Shown here: positions 1 to 7,357 of the stretch, piece by piece
Numbering within the stretch: the first letter of the stretch is position 1
Layout: each line of letters opens with the position of its first letter
Origin: Burkholderiales bacterium UBA4615
Lineage (GTDB): Bacteria; Pseudomonadota; Gammaproteobacteria; Burkholderiales; Burkholderiaceae_E
Assembly (NCBI GenBank): GCA_002386465.1
Contig: DGIT01000015.1
Location: 1-9,679 of the forward strand
Reading direction: 5' to 3'
DNA: 9,679 nt
Translations under genes and position numbers: made by a program
Notes under the pieces: model-generated
Seen by the model: only the letters and a program-made list of their open reading frames with translations
Databases searched by the model: none
Told to the model about the DNA's origin: nothing

Positions 1-822
1 CTGGCCCGGCGCACTGTGTCGCGCGGGAGGTCTGTCTCGGCCACTGCGCGCGCACCGCTGCCCAGCGTGCCGCTGGCGTGGTTCACCCTGGCGTGGATCC
101 TCATGCAGGGTGCCTTCGGTGCGCTCACGGTCACCATGAAGCTGCAACCAGCCATCGTCACCTTGCATCTGCTGGGCGGCATGGGGCTGTTTGCCCTGCT
201 GGTGGCCCAATGGGCCCGAACCGACGCCCCCGTGCCTGCCGGGCCCGATGCCAGGCAGGCCGGCACTCTGGCGCCGCTCGCACTGGGCGCACTGGCCTTG
301 CTTTGGGTGCAGATCGCGCTGGGCGGCTGGGTCAGCACCAACTACGCCACGCTGGCGTGCCGCGATTTCCCCATGTGTCAGGGCCAGTGGTGGCCGCCCG
401 CTGACTTTGCCCGGGGCTTTGAGGTGTGGCGTGCCCTGGGGGTGAGCGGCGATGGCCGCGCGCTGCCTTTTCAGGCGCTCACGGCTATTCATCTGACGCA
501 CCGCTGCTTCGCCTTTGCAGTCTTTGCCGTGCTGGGCCTGCTGGCGTGGCGGCTGCAAAGGGTCGCAGTACTGCGCGGCTACGGTCGGGCCCTCGCGGCG
601 GTGCTGGTTCTGCAGGCTGTCACCGGGCTGACCAACATTTTTCTGGATTGGCCGTTGGCTGCTGCGGTCGCTCACACAGGCGGCGCGGCTGCGCTGGTTG
701 GCGTGCTCGTCGTGGTAGCCTTCGCCTGTCGCTCGGCACGCGTTTCGATGGACGCATCCGCCCAGTGGTCGCCTTCTTCTCACGACGATCCGCGCGTGGC
801 CAATGCCCGATCGCGGGCCTGA
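1..822 (+). CDS. ctaA: COX15/CtaA-type heme A synthase, C-terminal part (5' end outside window)
   Basis: Inner-membrane heme A synthase, which oxidises the C8 methyl of heme O to a formyl group to make heme A for aa3-type cytochrome oxidase. The frame is open from base 1, so the N-terminal helices lie upstream and 273 residues are visible. Numbering from base 1, the heme-ligand type histidines of the family are seen at about H56 (TLHLLGG), H164/H167 (IHLTHR) and H225 (AHTGG). The periplasmic Cys pair of the COX15 branch is C120/C126 (LACRDFPMCQGQWWP). Several hydrophobic helices surround these motifs. The tail after the last helix, about 30 residues, is polar. A GTG at position 16 could be called as a start, but it would discard the first half of the duplicated fold. 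The next gene, ctaB, begins 9 nt after the stop, so the two are probably cotranscribed. Family assignment is firm; the full length is unknown. Confidence 0.93.
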   Translation: MARRTVSRGRSVSATARAPLPSVPLAWFTLAWILMQGAFGALTVTMKLQPAIVTLHLLGGMGLFALLVAQWARTDAPVPAGPDARQAGTLAPLALGALALLWVQIALGGWVSTNYATLACRDFPMCQGQWWPPADFARGFEVWRALGVSGDGRALPFQALTAIHLTHRCFAFAVFAVLGLLAWRLQRVAVLRGYGRALAAVLVLQAVTGLTNIFLDWPLAAAVAHTGGAAALVGVLVVVAFACRSARVSMDASAQWSPSSHDDPRVANARSRA

Positions 823-831
823 CCCCTGACC

Positions 832-1740
832 ATGGACCTGATTCAGCGCCCTCAAGCCACGTGGGCCCACTTGCTGGGCCAATACGTTGCGCTCACCAAG
901 CCGCGCATCGTCATGCTCACTGCGTTTTGCGCCGTGATCGGCATGTTGCTGGCCGAGCCGGGCATGGTGCCCTGGCGCATCCTGGTGTTCGGCACCCTTG
1001 GCATCTCCTTGCTGGCGGGCGCGGGCTTTACCTTCAACTGCCTGGTAGAGCGAGGTATCGATGCCCGCATGGCGCGCACGCGCGGGCGCCCGGCTGCACG
1101 CGGCGAGGTTTCAGTCTCAGGTGCGGCGGCGTTCGCCTTGCTGCTGGCAGGGGTCGGCGCGTGGTTGCTGCTCGCCTTCGTCAATCCCCTCACCATGTGG
1201 CTCACCCTGGCCACCTTCGTGGGCTATGCGCTGGTCTACACCCTGGTGCTCAAGCCTGCCACGCCGCAAAACATCGTGATCGGCGGTGCGTCCGGCGCCA
1301 TGCCACCCTTGCTGGGCTGGGCGGCGGTGGCCAACGATGTGGGCCCGCAGGCGCTGGTGCTTTTTCTGATCATTTTCGTCTGGACCCCACCGCACTTCTG
1401 GGCGCTTGCCCTGTATCGCGTCGAGGACTATCGCCGCTCGGGTCTGCCGATGCTGCCGGTCACCCATGGCGCGCAGTTCACCCGCCTGCACATTCTGCTC
1501 TACACCTGCCTGCTGGTGGCCACCACGGTACTGCCTTACCTGATCGGCATGAGCGGTCTGCTCTATCTGGGGTGTGCGTTTGTGCTCGGCGGGATCTTTC
1601 TGGCCTACGCCTGGCGGCTGTGGCGTCAGTACTCCGACGCGCTGGCGCGACGCACCTTTACTTATTCGATCACCTATCTCGCGGCACTCTTTGGCGCGCT
1701 GCTGATCGACCACTGGCTGCGAGCGCTGGTGCCGGTGTGA
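832..1740 (+). CDS. ctaB: Protoheme IX farnesyltransferase (heme O synthase)
   Basis: Polytopic inner-membrane prenyltransferase of the UbiA superfamily. It adds a farnesyl group from farnesyl diphosphate to the 2-vinyl of protoheme to give heme O, the substrate of the upstream heme A synthase. The product has 302 residues, normal for the family. The N-terminus has LTKPRIVMLT (about 21-30). The first polyprenyl-diphosphate/Mg site is N69-x3-E73-x3-D77 followed by ARTRGRP, with Glu in the first acidic position, where Asp is also common. The loop KPATPQNIVIGGASGAMPPL (141-160) and the second acidic motif DYRRSGLPMLPV (199-210) are intact. About eight or nine hydrophobic segments are visible. 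No strong Shine-Dalgarno precedes the ATG, which fits translational coupling to the heme A synthase gene ending 9 nt upstream. Its stop overlaps the GTG start of the SCO1-like gene. Confidence 0.95.
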   Translation: MDLIQRPQATWAHLLGQYVALTKPRIVMLTAFCAVIGMLLAEPGMVPWRILVFGTLGISLLAGAGFTFNCLVERGIDARMARTRGRPAARGEVSVSGAAAFALLLAGVGAWLLLAFVNPLTMWLTLATFVGYALVYTLVLKPATPQNIVIGGASGAMPPLLGWAAVANDVGPQALVLFLIIFVWTPPHFWALALYRVEDYRRSGLPMLPVTHGAQFTRLHILLYTCLLVATTVLPYLIGMSGLLYLGCAFVLGGIFLAYAWRLWRQYSDALARRTFTYSITYLAALFGALLIDHWLRALVPV

Positions 1741-2387
1741 TTCTTCAGAGGCCCCAGGCGCGGCGTCTTCGTAGGGTGGCTGCTGTGCTGGCCACGGGTC
1801 TTCTGGTTGCGATGGCCGGGTGCGAACGCGTCCAGCAGAAGCTGAACCTTGATCCGGACGGCGCTTCAGGCTCGTTCAAAGCCACTGACATCACGGGCGC
1901 CGGCTACGGCAAGACGCTGGAGCTGACCGATCACACCGGTGCAGCCCGCGCGCTCGCAGACTTTCGCGGCAAGCTGGTCGTGTTGTTCTTCGGGTTCACG
2001 CAGTGCCCCGATGTCTGCCCGACCACCCTGGTGACCATGGCCGAGGTCATGAAGCAGCTGGGCCCGGATGCCGACAAGATACAGGTGCTGTTCGTCACGC
2101 TGGACCCCGAGCGCGATACGCCCACCGTGCTGGCAGGTTACGTGACCGCCTTTGATCCGCGCTTTCTCGGCCTGTCGGGTGATGCGGCTGCCACCACACG
2201 CGCTGCGCGCGAATTCAAGGTCTTCATGCAACGCAATGCCGGCTCCAGTGCCGACAACTACTCGATCGATCACACCGCTGCCAGTTATGTGATCGATCGC
2301 GAAGGCCAGTTGCGCCTGTATGTGCGCCATGGCGCAAGCGCGGCCGATGTCGCGGCCGATCTCAAGCTGCTGCTGCGCAAACCTTAG
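1737..2387 (+). CDS. sco1: SCO1/SenC-family copper chaperone, predicted lipoprotein
   Basis: Thioredoxin-fold copper chaperone/thiol reductase that helps assemble the CuA centre of cytochrome oxidase subunit II in the periplasm. I chose the GTG at 1737, which overlaps the ctaB stop as GTGA and gives 216 residues. This start yields a basic n-region (RRLRR), a hydrophobic stretch and a lipobox-like VAMAGC with Cys29, so it is probably membrane-anchored by lipid; Met at -3 is not the commonest lipobox residue. A second in-frame GTG at 1776 would leave a poorer signal. The copper ligands are all present: C90 and C94 in FTQCPDVCPTT, and H179 in YSIDHTAASYVID. VTLDPERDTP (about 121-130) is also typical. 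It is the last gene of the heme/oxidase assembly operon; the next gene is on the other strand. Confidence 0.93.
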   Translation: MILQRPQARRLRRVAAVLATGLLVAMAGCERVQQKLNLDPDGASGSFKATDITGAGYGKTLELTDHTGAARALADFRGKLVVLFFGFTQCPDVCPTTLVTMAEVMKQLGPDADKIQVLFVTLDPERDTPTVLAGYVTAFDPRFLGLSGDAAATTRAAREFKVFMQRNAGSSADNYSIDHTAASYVIDREGQLRLYVRHGASAADVAADLKLLLRKP

Positions 2388-2496
2388 CCCTCAGGCTTCG
2401 GCCGTCAGTACTGAGACCTGAGCGCAGACCCAAGCCGAGGCCGGAGTCCTAAGTTCCGACCAGATGCGGCCCAGAGCGAGTACCACCGCACGCCCA
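2388..2496. other. Convergent intergenic gap with short dyads, no clear terminator
   Basis: This gap separates the SCO1-like gene from the oppositely oriented sugar transferase gene. It holds a perfect 10-bp palindrome, TCAGTACTGA (2405-2414), nested between inverted hexamers CTCAGG (2390-2395) and CCTGAG (2417-2422). No run of T follows on either strand, so a Rho-independent terminator cannot be claimed, although this is where both transcripts should end. Confidence 0.35.
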
Positions 2497-3690
2497 TCAG
2501 TACGCATTGTCATCGCCACGCAGGGTCTGCACCGCGGTGCGCCACAAGATGCGCACATCCATCGCAGGAGACCAGTGCGCCAGGTACTCCATGTCGTAGG
2601 CCACGCGGCGCTCCATCTTTTCAAGCGTATCGGTCTCACCGCGCGCGCCATTGACCTGGGCCCAGCCCGTGATCCCGGGTCGCACCTTGTGGCGCACCAT
2701 GTAGCCGCGAATCAACCGGCGGTAGTGCTCGTTGTGCGCCACCGCATGTGGCCTGGGCCCGATCACGCTCATCTCGCCGCGCAGCACATTGAAGAGCTGA
2801 GGCAGTTCATCAAGCGAGGTGCGCCTGAGGAAAGCCCCCAGTGGGGTGACCCGGTCATCGCACCGTGTAGCCTGACGTACGACCGCACCGTCCTCCTGTA
2901 CGCGCATGGTGCGGAACTTCCAGACCTCGATTGGGGCGCCATCCAGACCGTAGCGGCGCTGTCGAAATAGTATCGGCCCGGGCATTTTGAGACGAATCGC
3001 CGCGGCAATCGCCAGCATCAGCGGCGCAGCGACGAGCAGCGCCGGCACGGCCACAGTCATATCGAAGATGCGTTTGTATACCGCGCGCGCACCGCGAAAT
3101 GGCGTATCGCACACGCCCACGACCGGCAGGCCAGCCACGGTCTCCAGCCGCACGCGCAGTGGCTCAGCCAGACGGATGTCAGGCACGAAAAATACCGAGG
3201 CCGTGGTGTCGCCCAGTTGCTCAAGCAGCGCACGAATGCGTGGCTGTGCGCTCATCGGCAGCGCGAAATACACCCGATCGATGTGTCGCGCGCGTACGCA
3301 CTCACCCAGTCTCTGAGTCGTACCCAGCAGTGGCGCTTCCAGCGATTGGGTCGGGTCTTCGGCGCGCGGGATGCGGCGATCATCCAGAAAGCCCGCCAGT
3401 TGCACTCGAGGGTGTGCCTGCCGGAGCAGGGCGCGGGCCAGCGTGCGCCCGAGTGGGTTGGCGCCAACGATCAGCACCCGATCGGGGCCTCTGCGCAGCG
3501 CCCGCTCACGCGGGCGCAGGCCGCGGCCGCGATGGCTTTCGCCGAGCCACTCGGACGAGCCCAGCCCCGCATCGGCCAGGGCATGTTGCCGCTGGGCTCC
3601 AGGGTGCGACGTGTCGTGCAGACCGTGTAGCGGGGCAGCAGGCTGCGGCGCAGCCGACCGGCGGATCGGATGTGAGGTGAGCGAGGGCAT
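2497..3690 (-). CDS. Polyprenyl-phosphate sugar-1-phosphate transferase (WcaJ/EpsB-like), N-terminal helices missing
   Basis: Predicted membrane enzyme that transfers a hexose-1-phosphate from a UDP-sugar to undecaprenyl phosphate, the first step of a repeat-unit polysaccharide. The catalytic C-terminal domain (bacterial sugar transferase) is complete: KRIFD (206-210), a hydrophobic segment (about 211-232), PGPILFRQRRYG (237-248), KFRTM (258-262), the catalytic Asp-Glu pair in LDELPQLFNVLRGEMSVIGP (D294, E295), and GITGWAQVNGARGETDTLEKM. The C-terminus ends RGDDNAY, as in undecaprenyl-phosphate glucose phosphotransferases. Before it is a Rossmann-like CoA-binding-type domain starting VLIVGANPLGRTLAR (72-86). 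I chose the ATG at 3690 because an AGGA (3702-3699) lies 8 nt upstream; this gives 397 residues. Residues 1-70 are polar and rich in Arg, Ala, His and Pro, whereas relatives of about 460 residues carry four membrane helices there. The frame stays open to 3879, but the extra residues are neither hydrophobic nor recognisable. The sugar specificity cannot be read from sequence. Confidence 0.88.
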   Translation of the reverse strand: MPSLTSHPIRRSAAPQPAAPLHGLHDTSHPGAQRQHALADAGLGSSEWLGESHRGRGLRPRERALRRGPDRVLIVGANPLGRTLARALLRQAHPRVQLAGFLDDRRIPRAEDPTQSLEAPLLGTTQRLGECVRARHIDRVYFALPMSAQPRIRALLEQLGDTTASVFFVPDIRLAEPLRVRLETVAGLPVVGVCDTPFRGARAVYKRIFDMTVAVPALLVAAPLMLAIAAAIRLKMPGPILFRQRRYGLDGAPIEVWKFRTMRVQEDGAVVRQATRCDDRVTPLGAFLRRTSLDELPQLFNVLRGEMSVIGPRPHAVAHNEHYRRLIRGYMVRHKVRPGITGWAQVNGARGETDTLEKMERRVAYDMEYLAHWSPAMDVRILWRTAVQTLRGDDNAY

Positions 3691-3913
3691 CCTGTGTGTC
3701 CTGACCGATGGCAGCCCTCCAGACCGGGCTGTATGCCTGCGATCAGGCGACGATCGTGCCTGTGTGACGCCGTGGCCGTGGCCCCGCGCAGTGCGCAGGA
3801 TCGGGGTCTCGCCACCGCCGTGCTGTGGCGTGGCTGCCGACTCGCTCCACCGGACGGCCCCGTCAGTGGCGCATGTCACAGCGCTTGCGTGGGCCTGCCT
3901 TTATCATGCCGGC
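3691..3913. promoter_or_regulatory. Divergent promoter region between the sugar transferase gene and ugd
   Basis: This 223-bp gap must carry promoters for both divergent genes. Three related 5-mers are spaced closely: GCCTG (3735-3739), CAGGC (3744-3748) and GCCTG (3758-3762). The first two can pair across a CGAT loop. The last two flank the palindrome ACGATCGT (3750-3757), giving a dyad with one extra G. These could be an operator, but no known regulator motif is recognised. Near ugd there is a -10-like TATCAT at 3902-3907 with no good -35 box. No other gene is supported here. Confidence 0.4.
3902..3907 (+). promoter_or_regulatory. Possible -10 box of ugd, six bases before the start codon
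   Basis: TATCAT matches the sigma-70 -10 consensus at 5 of 6 positions. Its usual transcription start would fall at about 3914, which is the A of the ugd ATG. The 18 bases before the ATG contain no Shine-Dalgarno sequence. Together these suggest a leaderless transcript. No -35 hexamer stands out at a 16-18 bp spacing, so the call is tentative. Confidence 0.3.
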
Positions 3914-5236
3914 ATGAAAATCACTGTCATTGGGACCGGCTATGTCGGTCTGGTCTCAGGCGCTTGCCTGGCCGAAATGGGCAACGACGTGCTCTGCATG
4001 GACGTTGATCCGCGCAAAATCGAGATGCTCGAACGCGGCGAAATTCCCATCTGGGAACCTGGGCTGCAGGATATGGTCCGACGCAATGTTGCGGCCAACC
4101 GGATGAAGTTCACGCTCGACCCCAGGCGCGCTGCCGAGCACGGCACGATCCAGTTCATCGCAGTGGGCACGCCACCGGACGAAGACGGATCGGCCGACCT
4201 GCAATATGTGCTGGCCGCGGCACGCAATGTCGGCAAGCACATGACCGACTACAAGGTCATCGTCGACAAGTCGACGGTTCCGGTCGGCACTGCCGACAAG
4301 GTGCGCCAGGCGGTGGCCGAAGAGCTCAAGGCCCGAGGGGTCGAGGTGCCGTATGCGGTGGTCTCGAACCCCGAGTTTCTGAAGGAAGGTGCCGCGGTCG
4401 ACGACTTCATGCGGCCCGACCGCATCGTGGTGGGCGCCGATGATGAACAGGCGATCTTCCTGATGAAAGCGCTCTATTCGCCGTTCCAGCGCAATCACGA
4501 GCGCCTGGTGGTGATGGATGTGCGCTCAGCCGAGCTCACGAAGTACGCCGCCAATGCAATGCTCGCCACCCGCATCTCCTTCATGAATGAACTGGCGCTG
4601 CTCGCCGAGCAGGTGGGCGCCGACATTGAGCTCGTGCGACAGGGCATCGGTTCCGATCCGCGGATCGGCTACCACTTCCTGTATGCCGGTGCGGGTTACG
4701 GTGGTTCGTGCTTTCCCAAGGACGTGAAGGCGCTGATTCGCATCGGCAGCGAGAACGGGCGCGACATGAAGGTGCTCGGGGCGGTGGAAGCCGCCAACGA
4801 TGCGCAAAAGCATGTGCTGGTCGAAAAAGTGGTGGCCCGCTTCGGCGAGAATCTGTCCGGACGGCGGTTTGCCCTCTGGGGGCTGGCTTTCAAGCCCAAC
4901 ACCGACGACATGCGTGAAGCGCCCAGCCGCGTGATCATTGATGCGCTCATTGCGCGCGGCGCCACGGTGTGTGCCTACGACCCGGTGGCCATGCACGAGG
5001 CGCAGCGCGCCATCGGCGAGCGTGCCGGCCTGGTGTATTCGGAAGGCCCGATGCAGGCCCTGGAAGGCGCGGATGCACTGCTGATCGTGACCGAATGGAA
5101 GGAGTTCCGCAGCCCCGACTTCGATGCGATCCGCAACGCGCTCAAGCAGCCGCTGGTGATCGACGGACGCAACATGTATCCGCCGGCGCTGCCTCGCGCG
5201 GCCGGTCTGGACTACATCTCGATCGGCCGGCTGTAA
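3914..5236 (+). CDS. ugd: UDP-glucose 6-dehydrogenase
   Basis: Cytoplasmic NAD-dependent enzyme that oxidises UDP-glucose twice at C6 to give UDP-glucuronate, the acidic sugar donor for surface polysaccharides. The product has 440 residues, normal for the family, and starts with the characteristic MKITVIGTGYVGLVSGACLA and its Rossmann GTGYVG (7-12). Other family motifs are VGTPPDEDGSADL (84-96), STVPVGT (120-126), SNPEFLKEGAAV (151-162), K210 and N214 in ELTKYAANAMLA, and the catalytic Cys266 in GYGGSCFPKD. The C-terminal UDP-binding domain shows LAFKPNTDDMREAPS. The ATG fits the family's N-terminus although no Shine-Dalgarno precedes it. The epimerase gene follows 34 nt downstream on the same strand and uses its product, so the two are probably an operon. 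The sugar transferase is divergent. Confidence 0.96.
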   Translation: MKITVIGTGYVGLVSGACLAEMGNDVLCMDVDPRKIEMLERGEIPIWEPGLQDMVRRNVAANRMKFTLDPRRAAEHGTIQFIAVGTPPDEDGSADLQYVLAAARNVGKHMTDYKVIVDKSTVPVGTADKVRQAVAEELKARGVEVPYAVVSNPEFLKEGAAVDDFMRPDRIVVGADDEQAIFLMKALYSPFQRNHERLVVMDVRSAELTKYAANAMLATRISFMNELALLAEQVGADIELVRQGIGSDPRIGYHFLYAGAGYGGSCFPKDVKALIRIGSENGRDMKVLGAVEAANDAQKHVLVEKVVARFGENLSGRRFALWGLAFKPNTDDMREAPSRVIIDALIARGATVCAYDPVAMHEAQRAIGERAGLVYSEGPMQALEGADALLIVTEWKEFRSPDFDAIRNALKQPLVIDGRNMYPPALPRAAGLDYISIGRL

Positions 5237-5270
5237 GCGTGGCGCTGCGCGTACCGACAAGGCGCCCATC

Positions 5271-6278
5271 ATGAAGCTGCTGGTCACCGGCGCAGCCGGC
5301 TTCATCGGCATGCATGTCGCACAGCGACTGCTGGATGCGGGCCACGAGGTCGTGGGCATCGACGACCTGAACGCCTATTACGACCCGGCGCTCAAGGAAG
5401 CGCGCCTGGCGCAATTGCAGGCGCATCCGGCGTTCAGCTTTCAGCGCATGGACATCGCGGACATGGCAGCGATGCAACGCTGCTTCGAGTCGCATCGCTT
5501 CGAGCGTGTCGTGCACCTGGCGGCCCAGGCCGGCGTGCGCTACTCGATCACGCATCCGCATGCCTATGCCAGCGCCAATCTGGTCGGGTTTACCAACATC
5601 CTGGAGGCCTGTCGGCACGGGGGCGTGAAGCACCTGGTGTATGCCTCGTCCTCCAGCGTATACGGCGGCAATACCAAGATGCCGTTCTCCGAGCATGATG
5701 CGGTGGACCATCCGGTGAGCCTGTATGCGGCCACCAAGAAGGCTAACGAACTGATGGCGCACACCTACAGCCATTTGTTCCAGCTGCCCACCACGGGGCT
5801 GCGTTTTTTTACGGTCTATGGTCCGTGGGGCCGGCCTGACATGGCACCGTTCCTGTTCGCCGACGCCATCCTGGCGGGCCGCCCGATCAATGTGTTCAAC
5901 CATGGCGATATGAAGCGCGACTTCACCTACATCGACGATATTGTCGAAGGGGTAGTGCGCCTGCTGGATCATCCGCCGCAGGGCAATCCGGCCTTCGATC
6001 CCCAGCGCCCCGATCCAGCCACCAGCCGCGCGCCGTATCGCGTCTTCAACATTGGAAATGCCGATCCGGTGCCGCTCATGTCATTCATCGGCGCCATGGA
6101 ATCCGCCATTGGCCGCGAGGCGACCAAGCACTTCCTGCCCATGCAGGATGGGGATGTGCCGGCGACGTTTGCCGACACATCCGAGTTGGCCGCATTGGTG
6201 GGGTTTGCACCGCGCACGCCGCTCACCGAGGGCGTGCAGCGTTTTGTGAGCTGGTATCGGGTGTTTTACGGTCGCTGA
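5271..6278 (+). CDS. NAD-dependent epimerase, UDP-glucuronate 4-epimerase type
   Basis: Cytoplasmic extended-SDR enzyme, predicted to interconvert UDP-glucuronate and UDP-galacturonate by oxidation and reduction at C4. The 335 residues begin with the NAD-binding MKLLVTGAAGFIGMHVA (GAAGFIG, 7-13). DDLNAYYDPALKEARLAQL (31-49) is typical of the GlcA 4-epimerase subgroup. The active site has the Ser cluster ASSSSVYG (125-132) and the YxxxK pair Y152/K156 in LYAATKKANE. TVYGPWGRPDMAPF and the following RDFTYIDDIVEGV are the usual substrate-side motifs. An AAGG (5259-5262) lies 8 nt before the ATG. Placement just behind ugd supports UDP-GlcA as substrate. Related SDRs acting on UDP-Glc or UDP-GlcNAc cannot be fully excluded, but the long DDLNxYYD-type N-terminus argues for a uronate epimerase. 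Confidence 0.9.
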   Translation: MKLLVTGAAGFIGMHVAQRLLDAGHEVVGIDDLNAYYDPALKEARLAQLQAHPAFSFQRMDIADMAAMQRCFESHRFERVVHLAAQAGVRYSITHPHAYASANLVGFTNILEACRHGGVKHLVYASSSSVYGGNTKMPFSEHDAVDHPVSLYAATKKANELMAHTYSHLFQLPTTGLRFFTVYGPWGRPDMAPFLFADAILAGRPINVFNHGDMKRDFTYIDDIVEGVVRLLDHPPQGNPAFDPQRPDPATSRAPYRVFNIGNADPVPLMSFIGAMESAIGREATKHFLPMQDGDVPATFADTSELAALVGFAPRTPLTEGVQRFVSWYRVFYGR

Positions 6279-6311
6279 ACCAAAGAACGCAATTTCATCG
6301 CACCATGAATC

Positions 6312-6347
6312 AAGCAGGCCCCGCTCCGTGAGGAACCGGGCCTGCTT
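6312..6347. terminator. Hairpin between convergent epimerase and rpoH, likely bidirectional terminator
   Basis: A perfect 10-bp stem, AAGCAGGCCC (6312-6321) with GGGCCTGCTT (6338-6347), encloses a 16-nt loop. It lies 33 nt after the epimerase stop and 5 nt after the rpoH stop on the other strand. The U-tract is short on both sides (the stem's own TT plus one more T on +), so termination may be less than complete, but position and symmetry fit a shared terminator. Confidence 0.75.
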
Positions 6348-6352
6348 TGGGG

Positions 6353-7249
<897 letters not shown>

Positions 7250-7257
7250 TCAGTCTT

Positions 7258-7291
7258 CCTTTTCAAGGTTGAATCCGAGGCACAACGCCTC
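7258..7291 (-). promoter_or_regulatory. rpoH leader with two small hairpins, one covering the Shine-Dalgarno
   Basis: Read on the minus strand, GAGGC-GTTGT-GCCTC (7291-7277) is a perfect 5-bp stem-loop. Next, CCTT (7268-7265) can pair with AAGG (7261-7258) across a GAA loop. That AAGG overlaps the AGGAAG ribosome-binding site of rpoH. A short stem of this kind over a ribosome-binding site could open with heat, but a 4-bp stem with a 3-nt loop is weak and may be chance. Confidence 0.25.
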
Positions 7292-7303
7292 TAGCGGATA
7301 ATC

Positions 7304-7330
7304 CTAGCACTCGTCCAGGTAGAGTGCTAA
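7304..7330. promoter_or_regulatory. CIRCE element (HrcA operator) upstream of rpoH
   Basis: On the minus strand the half-site TTAGCACTC (7330-7322) is followed by a 9-nt spacer (7321-7313) and GAGTGCTAG (7312-7304). The CIRCE consensus is TTAGCACTC-N9-GAGTGCTAA, so 17 of 18 positions match with exact spacing; only the last base differs. CIRCE is the binding site of the heat-shock repressor HrcA, usually placed at or near the transcription start of groESL and dnaK operons. Here it sits 54 nt before the rpoH ATG. HrcA itself is not in the window. The match is too long and exact to be chance. Confidence 0.93.
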
Positions 7331-7354
7331 TAGATTTTGTCTATATAGACACAA
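7327..7354 (-). promoter_or_regulatory. Candidate rpoH promoter overlapping the CIRCE edge
   Basis: On the minus strand TTGTGT (7354-7349) and TATTAG (7332-7327) are separated by 16 bp and match sigma-70 boxes at 3 and 4 of 6 positions. Transcription would then start inside CIRCE, the usual arrangement for HrcA repression. A rival pair is TTAGCA (7330-7325) and TAGGAT (7306-7301), 18 bp apart, each 4 of 6, entirely within CIRCE. I cannot decide between them from sequence. No sigma-32-type promoter was recognised. Confidence 0.35.
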
Positions 7355-7357
7355 TCT
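7332..7357. promoter_or_regulatory. 26-bp near-perfect dyad next to CIRCE, unknown operator
   Basis: The central 14 bp (7338-7351, TGTCTATATAGACA) are a perfect palindrome. After one mismatched pair (7337/7352) the symmetry continues for five more pairs: AGATT (7332-7336) with AATCT (7353-7357). Twelve of the 13 pairs are therefore complementary. The patch is AT-rich against a GC-rich background and lies one base beyond CIRCE. The TTGTCT...AGACAA-like shape recalls operators of GntR-type regulators, but that is only a resemblance. It could control rpoH, the divergent EpsL-like gene, or both. Confidence 0.6.

Noticed and set aside
426..1736. Very long open frame on + running through the heme A synthase and ctaB region into the SCO1-like gene
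   Set aside because: Only the part from 1737 matches a protein family; the earlier part is an out-of-frame translation of two well-supported genes and is Arg/Ala/Gly-rich.
2390..2422. Nested dyads after the SCO1-like gene as a Rho-independent terminator
   Set aside because: Stem is interrupted and there is no T-tract on either strand.
3691..3879. Upstream extension of the sugar transferase frame to an ATG at 3879
   Set aside because: The added 63 residues have no hydrophobic segment or known motif, while the ATG at 3690 has a well-spaced AGGA.
5142..5972. 276-codon minus-strand open frame opposite the epimerase
   Set aside because: Shadow of the SDR gene in GC-rich DNA; no motif and no ribosome-binding site.
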